From a virus, in IMG/VR virus record IMGVR_UViG_3300012582_000004, positions 186,001 through 250,000 of that record: 64,000 nt of DNA; one strand, given 5' to 3'. The notes beneath the pieces are model-generated. The model did no database searches. It was not told the origin of the DNA and saw only the letters and a program-made list of their open reading frames with translations. Positions 25,818 through 34,072 of this stretch are shown here, piece by piece. Within the stretch, counting starts at the first letter, position 1, and every line of letters starts with the position of its first letter. Made by a program: the position numbers and the translations under genes.

Positions 25818-25892
25818 GCCATTGTGGTGGAATTGGTTATACACACTAGTCTAAGAAACTAGGAATTGCAGGTTCGACTCCTGTCAATGGTA
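25818..25892 (+). tRNA. tRNA with anticodon AAG (Leu), short variable loop
   Basis: Acceptor GCCATTG with CAATGGT, D-arm GTGGAATTGGTTATACAC typical of Leu, anticodon stem CTAGT/ACTAG with loop CTAAGAA, T-arm GCAGG/CCTGT. The variable region is about 5 nt. A34 is unusual in bacteria and might be converted to inosine. Confidence 0.75.
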
Positions 25893-25911
25893 CTAAAAAA
25901 TATATATTTAT

Positions 25912-26595
25912 GTGATAAAAAAACAAAATGTAAAGGTTAAAATAACAGATATAGCAAATAATATTCTATTAAATGGTACTTTTAATATAAGAATTAAAAA
26001 TTATAGAATTGAAATTTTAATTGATTATCCAACATTTAAAAAATTGGAATCTGAGGATAAAGGATATATGTTATTTAATGATATGGTTATTACAATTAAT
26101 GATATGAATGTAAAACCAATTATTTATTATTTTCTTTTAGAAGAACCTATATCAGATAATGATAATAGAAGAGAATTTTTTAAATTTCTAAACGGTAGTG
26201 ATAAATATATTGAAGAAGAAATGTATATAGTTCATAGAAGAAAGCGTGATTTTACAACAGAGCATTTAACTATTGAATTTGATAATATTGAATATTCAAT
26301 AATTGATTATATAATCTATTGTCAAAAAATTTACGATAAAGCAATTAGACAGAAAATTAATATATTTAAACAAAATTTACCAGAAATAATAGAATTTAAT
26401 TCTACTAAAGAAGTTCTACAACTAAATATTCGTGAAAAAGATGATGATGATGGATTTGTATTTGAATACTTAGATTGTAATAATAAATCAATTATTAATT
26501 TTGAATCGTATGATGATATTAATTCTTATGAGATTTCGGAAATATATGGTAACATGCTTAATATAAATAAACAAGTTAAAATATTACAATTTTAG
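25912..26595 (+). CDS. Hypothetical protein, 227 aa
   Basis: GTG start; the ATG two bases before is closed at once by TGA. Beta-rich N-terminal half, RRKRD patch at about 108, helical centre. No family recognised. Follows the tRNA array. Confidence 0.5.
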   Translation: MIKKQNVKVKITDIANNILLNGTFNIRIKNYRIEILIDYPTFKKLESEDKGYMLFNDMVITINDMNVKPIIYYFLLEEPISDNDNRREFFKFLNGSDKYIEEEMYIVHRRKRDFTTEHLTIEFDNIEYSIIDYIIYCQKIYDKAIRQKINIFKQNLPEIIEFNSTKEVLQLNIREKDDDDGFVFEYLDCNNKSIINFESYDDINSYEISEIYGNMLNINKQVKILQF

Positions 26596-26603
26596 CTTGT
26601 TGG

Positions 26604-26975
26604 CTAAATAATTTGCAATTGTATTTTAAGTCCTCTATCATTCAAAGTATTCATGAATGTAATTATATATTGTGCTAACATAGAGTCATCAGGATTCATA
26701 TAAATGGATACTAATTCTTCTGTATTAGAACTATATTCATTATTGGTTATAAAATTTAATAGTTTATCAAAATCTGAGCGGTATTTTTTACGTCTATCGC
26801 TATCATTATACATAAAAGGAGTTCCAATAGGATTACGCAAACCAGGGTATGACATTACTTTCTTTTTTAAATAGCTAAGAAGTGATATTTTTCTATATGA
26901 CATAGGAAATTTTGAAAAACCTTCTTCAAATAGATTTAAGTATTGTTCTCTTAGTTTTTCTATATCGTTATTCAT
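26604..26975 (-). CDS. Hypothetical protein, 123 aa
   Basis: Helical, with RKISLLSYLKKKVMSYPGLR and a DSDRRKKYRSD patch. Convergent with the previous gene. Not recognised. Confidence 0.5.
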   Translation of the reverse strand: MNNDIEKLREQYLNLFEEGFSKFPMSYRKISLLSYLKKKVMSYPGLRNPIGTPFMYNDSDRRKKYRSDFDKLLNFITNNEYSSNTEELVSIYMNPDDSMLAQYIITFMNTLNDRGLKIQLQII

Positions 26976-26995
26976 AATTTTGGGACATTTATTCC

Positions 26996-27025
26996 TATTT
27001 CTACTAAATGAGAATCAAAAAGTTT
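26996..27025 (-). promoter_or_regulatory. Class B promoter, weak -10
   Basis: AAACTTTTT, 13 bp, TAGAAATA, upstream of the 123-aa gene. Confidence 0.35.
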
Positions 27026-27033
27026 TAAAATGT

Positions 27034-27064
27034 TTGTATTTGTGTATATATTTTGCTATATTTG
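27034..27064 (+). promoter_or_regulatory. Class A promoter, leaderless position
   Basis: TTG, 20 bp, TATATTTG, only 5 nt before the RNA ligase ATG, so transcription should start at or very near the start codon. Confidence 0.65.
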
Positions 27065-27069
27065 TGTAT

Positions 27070-27651
27070 ATGAAAAAAATAAGCACATTATTTAAAAAGG
27101 ATCCTAAAGATTTGGGTTTAGTAACTACTGAAGTTAGTCCTGAAAATGATTGGGTTATAAAAGGAGAAGGTATAGCAACTCGTAAATGGGATGGTATTGC
27201 TACTGCTATTATGGACGGTTGTTTATTTAAAAGGTATGATGTAAAAAAAGGAAGAACTGCTCCTATTGGTGCTATTCCTTGTCAAGAACCTGATGAAATA
27301 ACAGGACATCATCCACATTGGGTAAAATGTGAAAGAACAAATCCTGCCGATAAATATTTCTTTATGGCATTTGATAGTTTAGAAGATAAATCTGAGGGAA
27401 CATATGAATTAATTTCTGATAATTTTCAAGGTAGACATTCTAAAAAGAATCCTGAGAACATTACAGGACATAAGCTTATTAAACATGGTGTTGAATCATT
27501 TGAATTGAATGATTTAAGCTTTGAAGCTATAAAAGCGTTTATATGCAATCCTGATAATGATGTTGAAGGTATTGTATTCCACCATAAGACTGATGGTAGA
27601 ATGTGTAAAATTAAAAAATCTAATTTTGGAGTCCTTAGATATAAAATATAA
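27070..27651 (+). CDS. RNA ligase-like nucleotidyltransferase (DUF5565 type)
   Basis: Motif I KWDG (K39) in ATRKWDGIA gives the lysine that takes AMP. VEGIVFHH corresponds to motif IV and CKIKK to motif V of covalent nucleotidyltransferases. At 193 aa it is a minimal ligase. The promoter position fixes the start here rather than at an upstream codon. It probably seals RNA, for example cleaved tRNA, together with the kinase at 3303. Confidence 0.75.
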   Translation: MKKISTLFKKDPKDLGLVTTEVSPENDWVIKGEGIATRKWDGIATAIMDGCLFKRYDVKKGRTAPIGAIPCQEPDEITGHHPHWVKCERTNPADKYFFMAFDSLEDKSEGTYELISDNFQGRHSKKNPENITGHKLIKHGVESFELNDLSFEAIKAFICNPDNDVEGIVFHHKTDGRMCKIKKSNFGVLRYKI

Positions 27652-28007
27652 TGAAAAAGATTAATCATTTATCTCTCATAGAATTAGAAGCAGAACTCGC
27701 CGAGTTAAAATCTGATACATTGTATATAAAAATACTTGAATTACAGAAACAAATTACTGTAATGAAAAATATTAACAATAAAGAAGTTATTGAAGATTTT
27801 CTTAAAGAAAATAAAAACAGACTTGTAAAAGTAAAAGGTATTGTAGATAAAGGCATTATTCAAGATGCTTTTTTAAAAAGAAATGATATAGTTGTAAAAG
27901 TTCTTATATATGGTTATAACCGTAGTAAAAGATTTTTTAACTATAAATTAAATGAAATTGATATTATTGGGAAATATATTCCACCTGTAGTAAAAAATAT
28001 AAATTAG
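27651..28007 (+). CDS. Hypothetical protein, 118 aa
   Basis: Start overlaps the ligase stop by one base. N-terminal coiled coil (LIELEAELAELK) and a beta-rich C-terminal half. Probably the same operon. Confidence 0.55.
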   Translation: MKKINHLSLIELEAELAELKSDTLYIKILELQKQITVMKNINNKEVIEDFLKENKNRLVKVKGIVDKGIIQDAFLKRNDIVVKVLIYGYNRSKRFFNYKLNEIDIIGKYIPPVVKNIN

Positions 28008-28008
28008 A

Positions 28009-28308
28009 ATGGATTTATCTTTCGAAATGTTATATGATGGTATGGAGTTCTCTGCTCGAATAAATGAAATACCTTGTGTTGGTAAAATAGCATTGTTCGA
28101 TGGTGGTGTATATTTGTGTCAAAATGTAAAATCGGGGGCATATTGTGTTCGTAATAAAAGACATGGATATGATTTTAGTTGGGCAATATTAACAAAGAAT
28201 TGTTATAAGAAAACAATAGAACGTGCATTAAAACAAAATCATGTATCTGAGTTTAAAATTTTAAATAGAAGAAAGAATAGAATAACTGAATTTTATAATA
28301 AAAAATAG
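28009..28308 (+). CDS. Tandem family D, copy 1 (99 aa)
   Basis: First of four adjacent paralogs with the shared pattern DGMEFSA.I..IPCVGKIA.F...VYLCQ..K.G..C...RHGYDFSW, then NRRKNRITEFYNKK at the end. That end resembles the window-wide C-terminal motif extended by a few residues. A small SH3-like barrel is likely. Function unknown. Confidence 0.65.
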   Translation: MDLSFEMLYDGMEFSARINEIPCVGKIALFDGGVYLCQNVKSGAYCVRNKRHGYDFSWAILTKNCYKKTIERALKQNHVSEFKILNRRKNRITEFYNKK

Positions 28309-28309
28309 A

Positions 28310-28609
28310 ATGAATTTAACATTTGAGTCATTGCAAGATGGTATGGAATTTTCCGCACATATAGATGGGACACCATGTGAAGGTAAACTTTGTATGTATG
28401 ATAACCATGTCTTTTTATGTCAAGACAAGAAAGATGGTATTGATTGTAGACGTGACAGAAGACATGGTTATCAATTTAGTTGGATAATTAAAGATCCATA
28501 TAAAAAAACTACAACACTTGATCAAGCATTGAAGATACATGGTGTAACTGGATTTAAAATTCTGAATAAAAGAAAAGATAGAATAACTGACTTTTATAAT
28601 CAAAACTAA
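28310..28609 (+). CDS. Tandem family D, copy 2 (99 aa)
   Basis: Same architecture as copy 1 with IPC replaced by TPC and LCQDKKDG, and the end KRKDRITDFYNQN. One nt separates it from copy 1. Confidence 0.65.
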   Translation: MNLTFESLQDGMEFSAHIDGTPCEGKLCMYDNHVFLCQDKKDGIDCRRDRRHGYQFSWIIKDPYKKTTTLDQALKIHGVTGFKILNKRKDRITDFYNQN

Positions 28610-28614
28610 TTGAA

Positions 28615-28914
28615 ATGGAATTATCTTTTGAATCATTAACAGATGGTATGGAATTTTCTGCTAACATAGATGGAATACCATGTGTTGGTAAAATTGCTGT
28701 ATTTAGTGGTTTTGTATATTTATGTCAAAATAAAAAATCTGGCGCACTTTGTGGATACGATAAAAGACATGGTTATAATAGTAGTTGGATAATTAGAAAT
28801 CCTGCTAAACATGTTCCATCACTATCGGTATCGTTCGCTGAAAACAGAGTAACTGAATTTAAAATTCTGAATAAAAGAAAAGATAGAATAACTGAATTTT
28901 ATAATCAACATTAA
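28615..28914 (+). CDS. Tandem family D, copy 3 (99 aa)
   Basis: Most like copy 2 in its last 20 residues (ILNKRKDRITEFYNQH), suggesting recent duplication or gene conversion. Confidence 0.65.
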   Translation: MELSFESLTDGMEFSANIDGIPCVGKIAVFSGFVYLCQNKKSGALCGYDKRHGYNSSWIIRNPAKHVPSLSVSFAENRVTEFKILNKRKDRITEFYNQH

Positions 28915-28915
28915 A

Positions 28916-29221
28916 ATGGATTTATCTTTCGAATTGTTATATGATGGTATAGAATATTCTGCTAACATTGTTGGAATACCTTGTGTAGGTAAAGTTTCTA
29001 TGTTTGATAACAGTGTTTATTTATGTCAAGATAAAACAGAAGGTTCTGACTGTGGTGTTGATAGAAGACATGGTTATGATTACAGTTGGGTGATTGTAGA
29101 AAGTTTGGACGATACTCCATTAGAAGAAGCATTGGATTTAAATGATGTTAAAGATTTTAAAATAATAAATAGAGTAGCTGATAAAAGAAAAGAAAGAATA
29201 AATAAATTAAATTTTGACTAA
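28916..29221 (+). CDS. Tandem family D, copy 4 (101 aa)
   Basis: Most divergent end (DKRKERINKLNFD) while the core DGIEYSANIVGIPCVGKV is retained. A fifth relative lies at 53108. Confidence 0.65.
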   Translation: MDLSFELLYDGIEYSANIVGIPCVGKVSMFDNSVYLCQDKTEGSDCGVDRRHGYDYSWVIVESLDDTPLEEALDLNDVKDFKIINRVADKRKERINKLNFD

Positions 29222-29230
29222 TATCTATTA

Positions 29231-30820
29231 TTATTTCAAATAGTCAATTAACGAAGAAAGTATTTCTTGTTTATTTTCTATACCATCAATTTGTTTTACA
29301 AAATTTATAAATCTTTTTTTATCATCATCACTTGTAAATTTAATATGTTGATTTCCAATAGAACCATTATCATAAACTCTAAATGTTGTAGTATAATTAT
29401 TATCAACAGTTTCAAAAAAATCATTTATTGAATTATATACCAATGTATTATAATCATCAAATAGTTTACTGTTTATAAAAATTATATTTAAGAATCCTGC
29501 TGATGCTACATAGGTACTAACACCAGAAGTATCAATTACGCATGTTATAGGATTCTCGTATTTACCTACTAGTAAATTAAAAACTCCCCATTTTTCTTTA
29601 CTTTTATTGAGATAATAAATAAAATTATTTGCTTCTGAATACACATCATCCTCTTCTTCGTCTTCATCATCAAAGTCAACATTTTCTCTAATATCTAATG
29701 GTTTATCAAAACGAAATGCATTTAGAGGGATATTATTTTCAGTTAAGAATGTTATAACATTTTTTATACTATTGGTATCGGTAAATTTTCTATAGATTAC
29801 ATCAGATGTTATATTAACGTATATTCTATATTTAGATTTTTTCCTTTGGTATTTACCCAATCTAACATAATCATTATTCTTTGCAATATCTAAAAATTCT
29901 TCTCTAATCATAGTAAATTTAATGCTTGACGGAGTTCCCCAAGTACTCGTTTTATTATATTTTAGACTATGTGGTTCAATAATACATCTACAATTACCTG
30001 TTTTTTTATTCCATGTATGTATAATTCCATATTTTTCTTTACTTTTTTCTAAGTCTTCGAAAAATATTTCGTCTTCTTCTTCCTCGCCATCATCATCGTA
30101 ATCTAAATATTCATTTAATGTCATAATTTTTTTCAATTCATCATCAAGTTCAATAGTCTTAAATGTCTTTTCGCATTCTTTTACTAACTCTTTAATATTA
30201 TTGTATTTTTTAGATATAACCATAATACCTTCTAATTCTATAGATGGTCCATCAACAGATAAAGTTTCAATTTCTTTTATATCTTTATTAAGAACAATTG
30301 TGTAATAATCACTATCTTGAATTAAATGATACCATATCTTTCTACTATTATCATTAGTGGCATAAGAAGAACTTCTAGCATATCCAATTTCATTTATAAG
30401 AGCTTTGTACATCTTATACCCTAAACCAATTCCAAATAATTTATCGGATAATCCTATTGCATGTATTCTATTTAATGGATGTTCAACTTGAAAAGCTAAT
30501 TTTAATTTAAGTCTATTTTGTGTAATTTCTTTATATTCATTTACTAATTTAAGTAAATGTATGTTCTCTTTTACTGATACTGACCATTCATCAGTTTTGT
30601 AAACTTTTCTATCTAATACAGCATATAAATCATCTACAGAAATGTATTTTAAAATTGTTCTAATTTCGGTTAATAATAATTCACCTTTATCATCAGTTTG
30701 GGATTCTGGTTTATTTTTTGTAAGTTCTTTATTTTGTATTAGATAAAAGTCCTTATTAGAGTCTATCCATTGTTTAGACATCTCTTTTTCAAATAAATAG
30801 AATTTCTTTAAAAATTTCAT
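29231..30820 (-). CDS. Leader-bearing 529-aa protein, possible GNAT-like domain
   Basis: N-terminus MKFLKKFYLFEKE is of the leader type with L-F-E. Residues about 130-205 contain GIGLGYKMYKALINEIG and a following N-x-x-x-IW pattern, which resembles the acetyl-CoA loop of GNAT enzymes. The 44794 protein shares this part. Two acidic linkers (about 255 and 390) precede two related C-terminal segments beginning EKYGI and EKWGV. It may be a virion-packaged acyltransferase; weak. Confidence 0.55.
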   Translation of the reverse strand: MKFLKKFYLFEKEMSKQWIDSNKDFYLIQNKELTKNKPESQTDDKGELLLTEIRTILKYISVDDLYAVLDRKVYKTDEWSVSVKENIHLLKLVNEYKEITQNRLKLKLAFQVEHPLNRIHAIGLSDKLFGIGLGYKMYKALINEIGYARSSSYATNDNSRKIWYHLIQDSDYYTIVLNKDIKEIETLSVDGPSIELEGIMVISKKYNNIKELVKECEKTFKTIELDDELKKIMTLNEYLDYDDDGEEEEDEIFFEDLEKSKEKYGIIHTWNKKTGNCRCIIEPHSLKYNKTSTWGTPSSIKFTMIREEFLDIAKNNDYVRLGKYQRKKSKYRIYVNITSDVIYRKFTDTNSIKNVITFLTENNIPLNAFRFDKPLDIRENVDFDDEDEEEDDVYSEANNFIYYLNKSKEKWGVFNLLVGKYENPITCVIDTSGVSTYVASAGFLNIIFINSKLFDDYNTLVYNSINDFFETVDNNYTTTFRVYDNGSIGNQHIKFTSDDDKKRFINFVKQIDGIENKQEILSSLIDYLK

Positions 30821-30824
30821 AGTT

Positions 30825-30833
30825 TATATATTA
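30825..30833 (-). promoter_or_regulatory. Class C (putative late) promoter box
   Basis: TAATATATA, 4 nt, ATG of the 529-aa gene. Confidence 0.55.
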
Positions 30834-30882
30834 ATATTACAGCTTTGATTAATATATAGATTTAGAAAACTTTTAGTATAGG

Positions 30883-31308
30883 GTGAAGAAACTATTGAAT
30901 AAAACGTTTAAGGAGATGGCTTTTGAGTTTTCCCTTATGGTTACTTTTAGTACAGGAGTTACTGCATTCTATCATGTTGTCTTAGGAATAATTAATGATT
31001 ATAAACCACATTTTACTAACCACGCATTAATTTATTTAATACTTACATCTTGTTGTATCCTATTACAGTCTATCTATGAAGTTATCCAAGAAAAGAACTC
31101 TATTGGGAAAGTAATACCATGTTTTATTGATAGAATAATTAACATCGTTGGATTTACCTTCATGTTAGTTCCAACTGTCTTAATTATCAATAAAGCATTT
31201 GGTTATACTGAAATTCTTGGAGATTTTAAGATTCAAGGCGTTGTTTTGAGCTATTTTTTATCATTTATAACATTTTTAGTAAGAACTTACATATTTCATA
31301 GAGATTAA
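30883..31308 (+). CDS. Membrane protein, about four transmembrane segments, 141 aa
   Basis: GTG start. Hydrophobic stretches at about 17-37, 47-66, 86-104 and 116-136. No known family. Ends IFHRD. Confidence 0.55.
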   Translation: MKKLLNKTFKEMAFEFSLMVTFSTGVTAFYHVVLGIINDYKPHFTNHALIYLILTSCCILLQSIYEVIQEKNSIGKVIPCFIDRIINIVGFTFMLVPTVLIINKAFGYTEILGDFKIQGVVLSYFLSFITFLVRTYIFHRD

Positions 31309-31309
31309 T

Positions 31310-31340
31310 TTGTGAATTCAAGGTTTTTTGTGTAAATTTG
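31310..31340 (+). promoter_or_regulatory. Class A promoter
   Basis: TTG, 20 bp, TAAATTTG, 16 bp before the next ATG. Confidence 0.65.
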
Positions 31341-31356
31341 TATTATAATTCAAATT

Positions 31357-31728
31357 ATGGAAAGTATAAGAACTACATTAATAGCTAAAACTCTTAAAAA
31401 TTATCCTTCGCATAAAATAATTTTATATGCTATAGAATTGGGTAAGGGTATGATGTATTCTTTACAGAAAGCTTTAAGAAATGAAAATATTAGACATTAT
31501 ATGTTGGATATGTGTGACTTACATGTGGATATTTATTTGAATCATATTAAAAGTAGCTCAGAACATTCGGTTTTTGTATTAGCTGATTTCCATAAATTAT
31601 CAGAATCAAATAAAAATAAAATTCTAATGTATATGTTCGAAAATGATAAGAAGTTGAATTTTGTTATCTGTGGATTGGATAGTATAAGCATTGATAATGT
31701 GCTATTAAATAAAATGATTACAGTTTAA
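31357..31728 (+). CDS. Hypothetical protein, 123 aa, AAA-lid-like centre
   Basis: VFVLADFHKLSESNKNKILMYMF resembles, in short form, the Walker B and sensor region of AAA+ clamp-loader subunits, but there is no Walker A motif. This may be coincidence. Otherwise unrecognised. Confidence 0.45.
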   Translation: MESIRTTLIAKTLKNYPSHKIILYAIELGKGMMYSLQKALRNENIRHYMLDMCDLHVDIYLNHIKSSSEHSVFVLADFHKLSESNKNKILMYMFENDKKLNFVICGLDSISIDNVLLNKMITV

Positions 31729-31730
31729 AT

Positions 31731-31761
31731 TTGTATTTGTTTACAAATTTTAGTACCTTTG
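31731..31761 (+). promoter_or_regulatory. Class A promoter
   Basis: TTG, 20 bp, TACCTTTG, 20 bp before the ATG at 31782. Confidence 0.65.
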
Positions 31762-31781
31762 TATTACTAAATAATAAAACT

Positions 31782-32036
31782 ATGCTAAAAGTATTTATAT
31801 CAGATGGTGGACTTGGATATGGGCAAGCAGCATTCTTAATAAAATTGGAAGGTGATGATTATTTGTGTATAGCAACACATGGTATTGATGAAGATGATAC
31901 CTACGCAATGTATCGTGTGGGTGAAATTGTAAAAGATTTGGAAGATATTTATGTATCGCCAAGTGATTTTAAATTGGAGGACTCTCCTTTATTCAAAACA
32001 TATCTATTCCAACATTTCTTAAAAACTAAAGTATAA
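31782..32036 (+). CDS. Hypothetical protein, 84 aa
   Basis: The ATG at 31782 fits the promoter; upstream in-frame codons overlap it. Acidic; contains FISDGGLGYGQAAFLIKL. Its stop overlaps the next start by one base. Confidence 0.55.
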   Translation: MLKVFISDGGLGYGQAAFLIKLEGDDYLCIATHGIDEDDTYAMYRVGEIVKDLEDIYVSPSDFKLEDSPLFKTYLFQHFLKTKV

Positions 32037-32398
32037 TGTCAAGTTTCAAATTTATAGAAATGAGAGATTGTGGTTCTACCAATTGTCCACATTGTGGTTC
32101 GGAAGGCAGGTATATCTATACTTGGGAACAGGATGGTAAGGTATATTCTGCTATGGCAGGATGCTACAAAGCATTAACTGGTAAATTAGAGAAAGGCGAA
32201 GCTTCTCGTTTCTATGAAATTTTAGCTGAAAAAGTAGTAAAAAATAAAACTCTTAATGGTTGGGATAAAGCAGTGTTAAGAATGCAGGAATATATTAAAG
32301 CAAATATTACGGATGTAAAAAAAGTAATATGGGCAGAAAATAAAATAGGTGAAGCATTGAGTCAAAGAAAAAAATATTTAGCTAAAAAGAGATATTAG
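32036..32398 (+). CDS. Small zinc-ribbon protein, 120 aa
   Basis: CGSTNCPHCGSEGRY and a later C in MAGCYKAL suggest one zinc site; helical basic C-terminus. In an operon with the genes on both sides. Possibly RNA- or DNA-binding. Confidence 0.55.
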   Translation: MSSFKFIEMRDCGSTNCPHCGSEGRYIYTWEQDGKVYSAMAGCYKALTGKLEKGEASRFYEILAEKVVKNKTLNGWDKAVLRMQEYIKANITDVKKVIWAENKIGEALSQRKKYLAKKRY

Positions 32399-32399
32399 T

Positions 32400-32603
32400 A
32401 TGTGTTTAACTGCATTTAGAAATGGTGACTTAGTGAGAATGCCAAACTGCAAAGATTTTAGATTGACATCTGATGTATATGAATATAAAATAGGGAGAAT
32501 GGGATTTAATACTGATAGAGAAAATGATAAGCCAATTTCTTATTTAAAATTACTAGAATCTGCTTACTTAGTAGAAACTAAAAGTGGAAGAAAAAATAAA
32601 TAA
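32400..32603 (+). CDS. Hypothetical protein, 67 aa
   Basis: One nt after the zinc-ribbon gene. Basic end SGRKNK. Not recognised. Convergent with the SDR gene. Confidence 0.5.
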   Translation: MCLTAFRNGDLVRMPNCKDFRLTSDVYEYKIGRMGFNTDRENDKPISYLKLLESAYLVETKSGRKNK

Positions 32604-33509
32604 CTATTTTCTTATTATTGCATAGTTCTTGATAAACCAATCAATCGTATTGTTCAACCCTTCTTCTAAGGATGTAAATTCAAAATCCTTAAAATCACTC
32701 TTAGCTGTTTTTTTAAATTGACCATTTGGTTTTGATGTATCAAACTTCATCTTACTTAATACATTAAATCTATCGGCTATTATAACGGCAATATCTTTTA
32801 TTGAATACTCATTTTCATTGATTGCCATAAAAGGTTCTTCTCTTTTCCAATTATCAATACTCCATAATATAAGTTTAGATAAATCATCCGAATAGATAAA
32901 CTGTCTTAATGGTGTACCATCACTCCATACAATAAAATCATTCCCTGTAAGGCTAGCTTCATATGCCTTTCTAATTAGTGCAGGAATCAAATGTGAATTT
33001 TCTAAATGATAGTAATCATTCTTACCGTAGACATTTGTAGGTATTACGCTTATCCAATTCTTACCTGTGAAATTTCTATACATCTTAGTTTGATAATATA
33101 ATAGTCTTTTAGCATATGAATATCCACTGTTGGATGAATGTGGACTTCCTAAATCTAATTGATTTGCAGTTAATGGATATGAAACATTGTCATTTGGAAA
33201 TATACAAGTAGATAAAATAGAAATAAAGTTCTCTACATTATTATTCAAAGCGGATTCTAAAATGTTTGAATTGATTTTAACGTTCTCGCTAAAAAATCCA
33301 TTGTTATCTTTCATATTTGAAAATACACCTCCGACTTTTGCAGCACAATGTATGATTGTATCAGGTGCTTCGGCTTCAATATAATTATTAGTTTGAGTTA
33401 AGTCTAATAAATTAGCCTTCTCTCTTGTATGTTCAATAGCATTACTAATATTATTTGCCAAAGAACTACCTAATAGTCCTTTTGATCCAGTTATCATTAT
33501 TCGTTGCAT
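32604..33509 (-). CDS. GDP-L-fucose synthase-like NAD(P) epimerase/reductase (SDR)
   Basis: GSKGLLGSSL gives the Rossmann glycine motif, STCIFP the catalytic serine region, YSYAK the Tyr-Lys pair. VYGKNDYYHLENSHLIPALI and GTPLRQFIYSDDL match GDP-fucose synthases closely. 301 aa is slightly short. It may supply an altered sugar nucleotide for surface or fibre glycosylation. Confidence 0.8.
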   Translation of the reverse strand: MQRIMITGSKGLLGSSLANNISNAIEHTREKANLLDLTQTNNYIEAEAPDTIIHCAAKVGGVFSNMKDNNGFFSENVKINSNILESALNNNVENFISILSTCIFPNDNVSYPLTANQLDLGSPHSSNSGYSYAKRLLYYQTKMYRNFTGKNWISVIPTNVYGKNDYYHLENSHLIPALIRKAYEASLTGNDFIVWSDGTPLRQFIYSDDLSKLILWSIDNWKREEPFMAINENEYSIKDIAVIIADRFNVLSKMKFDTSKPNGQFKKTAKSDFKDFEFTSLEEGLNNTIDWFIKNYAIIRK

Positions 33510-33571
33510 AACACATCATTTATCATTACTTTAAGTAAACCAGGTAATTTAGTTTCATATTTCCATCTCAT
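33497..33571 (-). CDS. Possible 24-aa peptide or gene remnant
   Basis: A short frame (MRWKYETKLPGLLKVM...) whose stop overlaps the SDR start. It may be the tail of a lost upstream sugar-nucleotide gene. Confidence 0.25.
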   Translation of the reverse strand: MRWKYETKLPGLLKVMINDVLCNE

Positions 33572-33629
33572 TTTAGTCCTTTATTTACAATTTTATTCAT
33601 ATAAAAATTATAATTTATTAATTATATTC

Positions 33630-33658
33630 AAACTTTCACTTTTGTTTATTATATAACA
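33630..33658 (+). promoter_or_regulatory. Class B promoter
   Basis: AAACTTTCA, 13 bp, TATAACA, 11 bp before the next ATG. Confidence 0.55.
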
Positions 33659-33669
33659 AAATAAAGTAC

Positions 33670-34041
33670 ATGAATTCTGAGTGGGTAGATAATATTGATG
33701 TAAATGAAATGATTTATCTTGCATCATTTGATGATGATTTAGGTGATAGACACACACTCGCATTTTATTATAAGGATTATTTATTAGTGATTCAAGAAAA
33801 TGCTTCTGTGATAGTTGTGTGGAAAAATACAGGTTCGCGTTCGAGCGGTATTTATGATTTTGAATGTGTCTATAGTTTTAATTATTTTAATAAAGAAGAT
33901 AAATCAGAATTTTTAAATTTTAAAGAAAAATATGAAAAAATGGTTAAAAATATCACTTTTATATTTAAAGACAAAGAAGAAATTGTAGAAAGATTTAAAA
34001 TTCAAAAAAGAAAATCAACAATTGAAGAATTTTGTAAATAA
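33670..34041 (+). CDS. C-terminally tagged hypothetical protein, 123 aa
   Basis: Beta-rich domain (LAFYYKDYLLVIQENASVIVVWKN), then a helical end QKRKSTIEEFCK, a variant of the shared tag. Unknown function. Confidence 0.55.
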   Translation: MNSEWVDNIDVNEMIYLASFDDDLGDRHTLAFYYKDYLLVIQENASVIVVWKNTGSRSSGIYDFECVYSFNYFNKEDKSEFLNFKEKYEKMVKNITFIFKDKEEIVERFKIQKRKSTIEEFCK

Positions 34042-34072
34042 GTTTAAAATACACATCTAAATTTAGAAAAAT

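Noticed and set aside
26980-27069. N-terminal extension of the RNA ligase
   Set aside because: The extension covers the class A promoter; the ATG at 27070 fits the promoter and the family.
28009-29221. CRISPR-like repeats
   Set aside because: The repetition is of whole coding units of about 300 bp, not short repeats with spacers.
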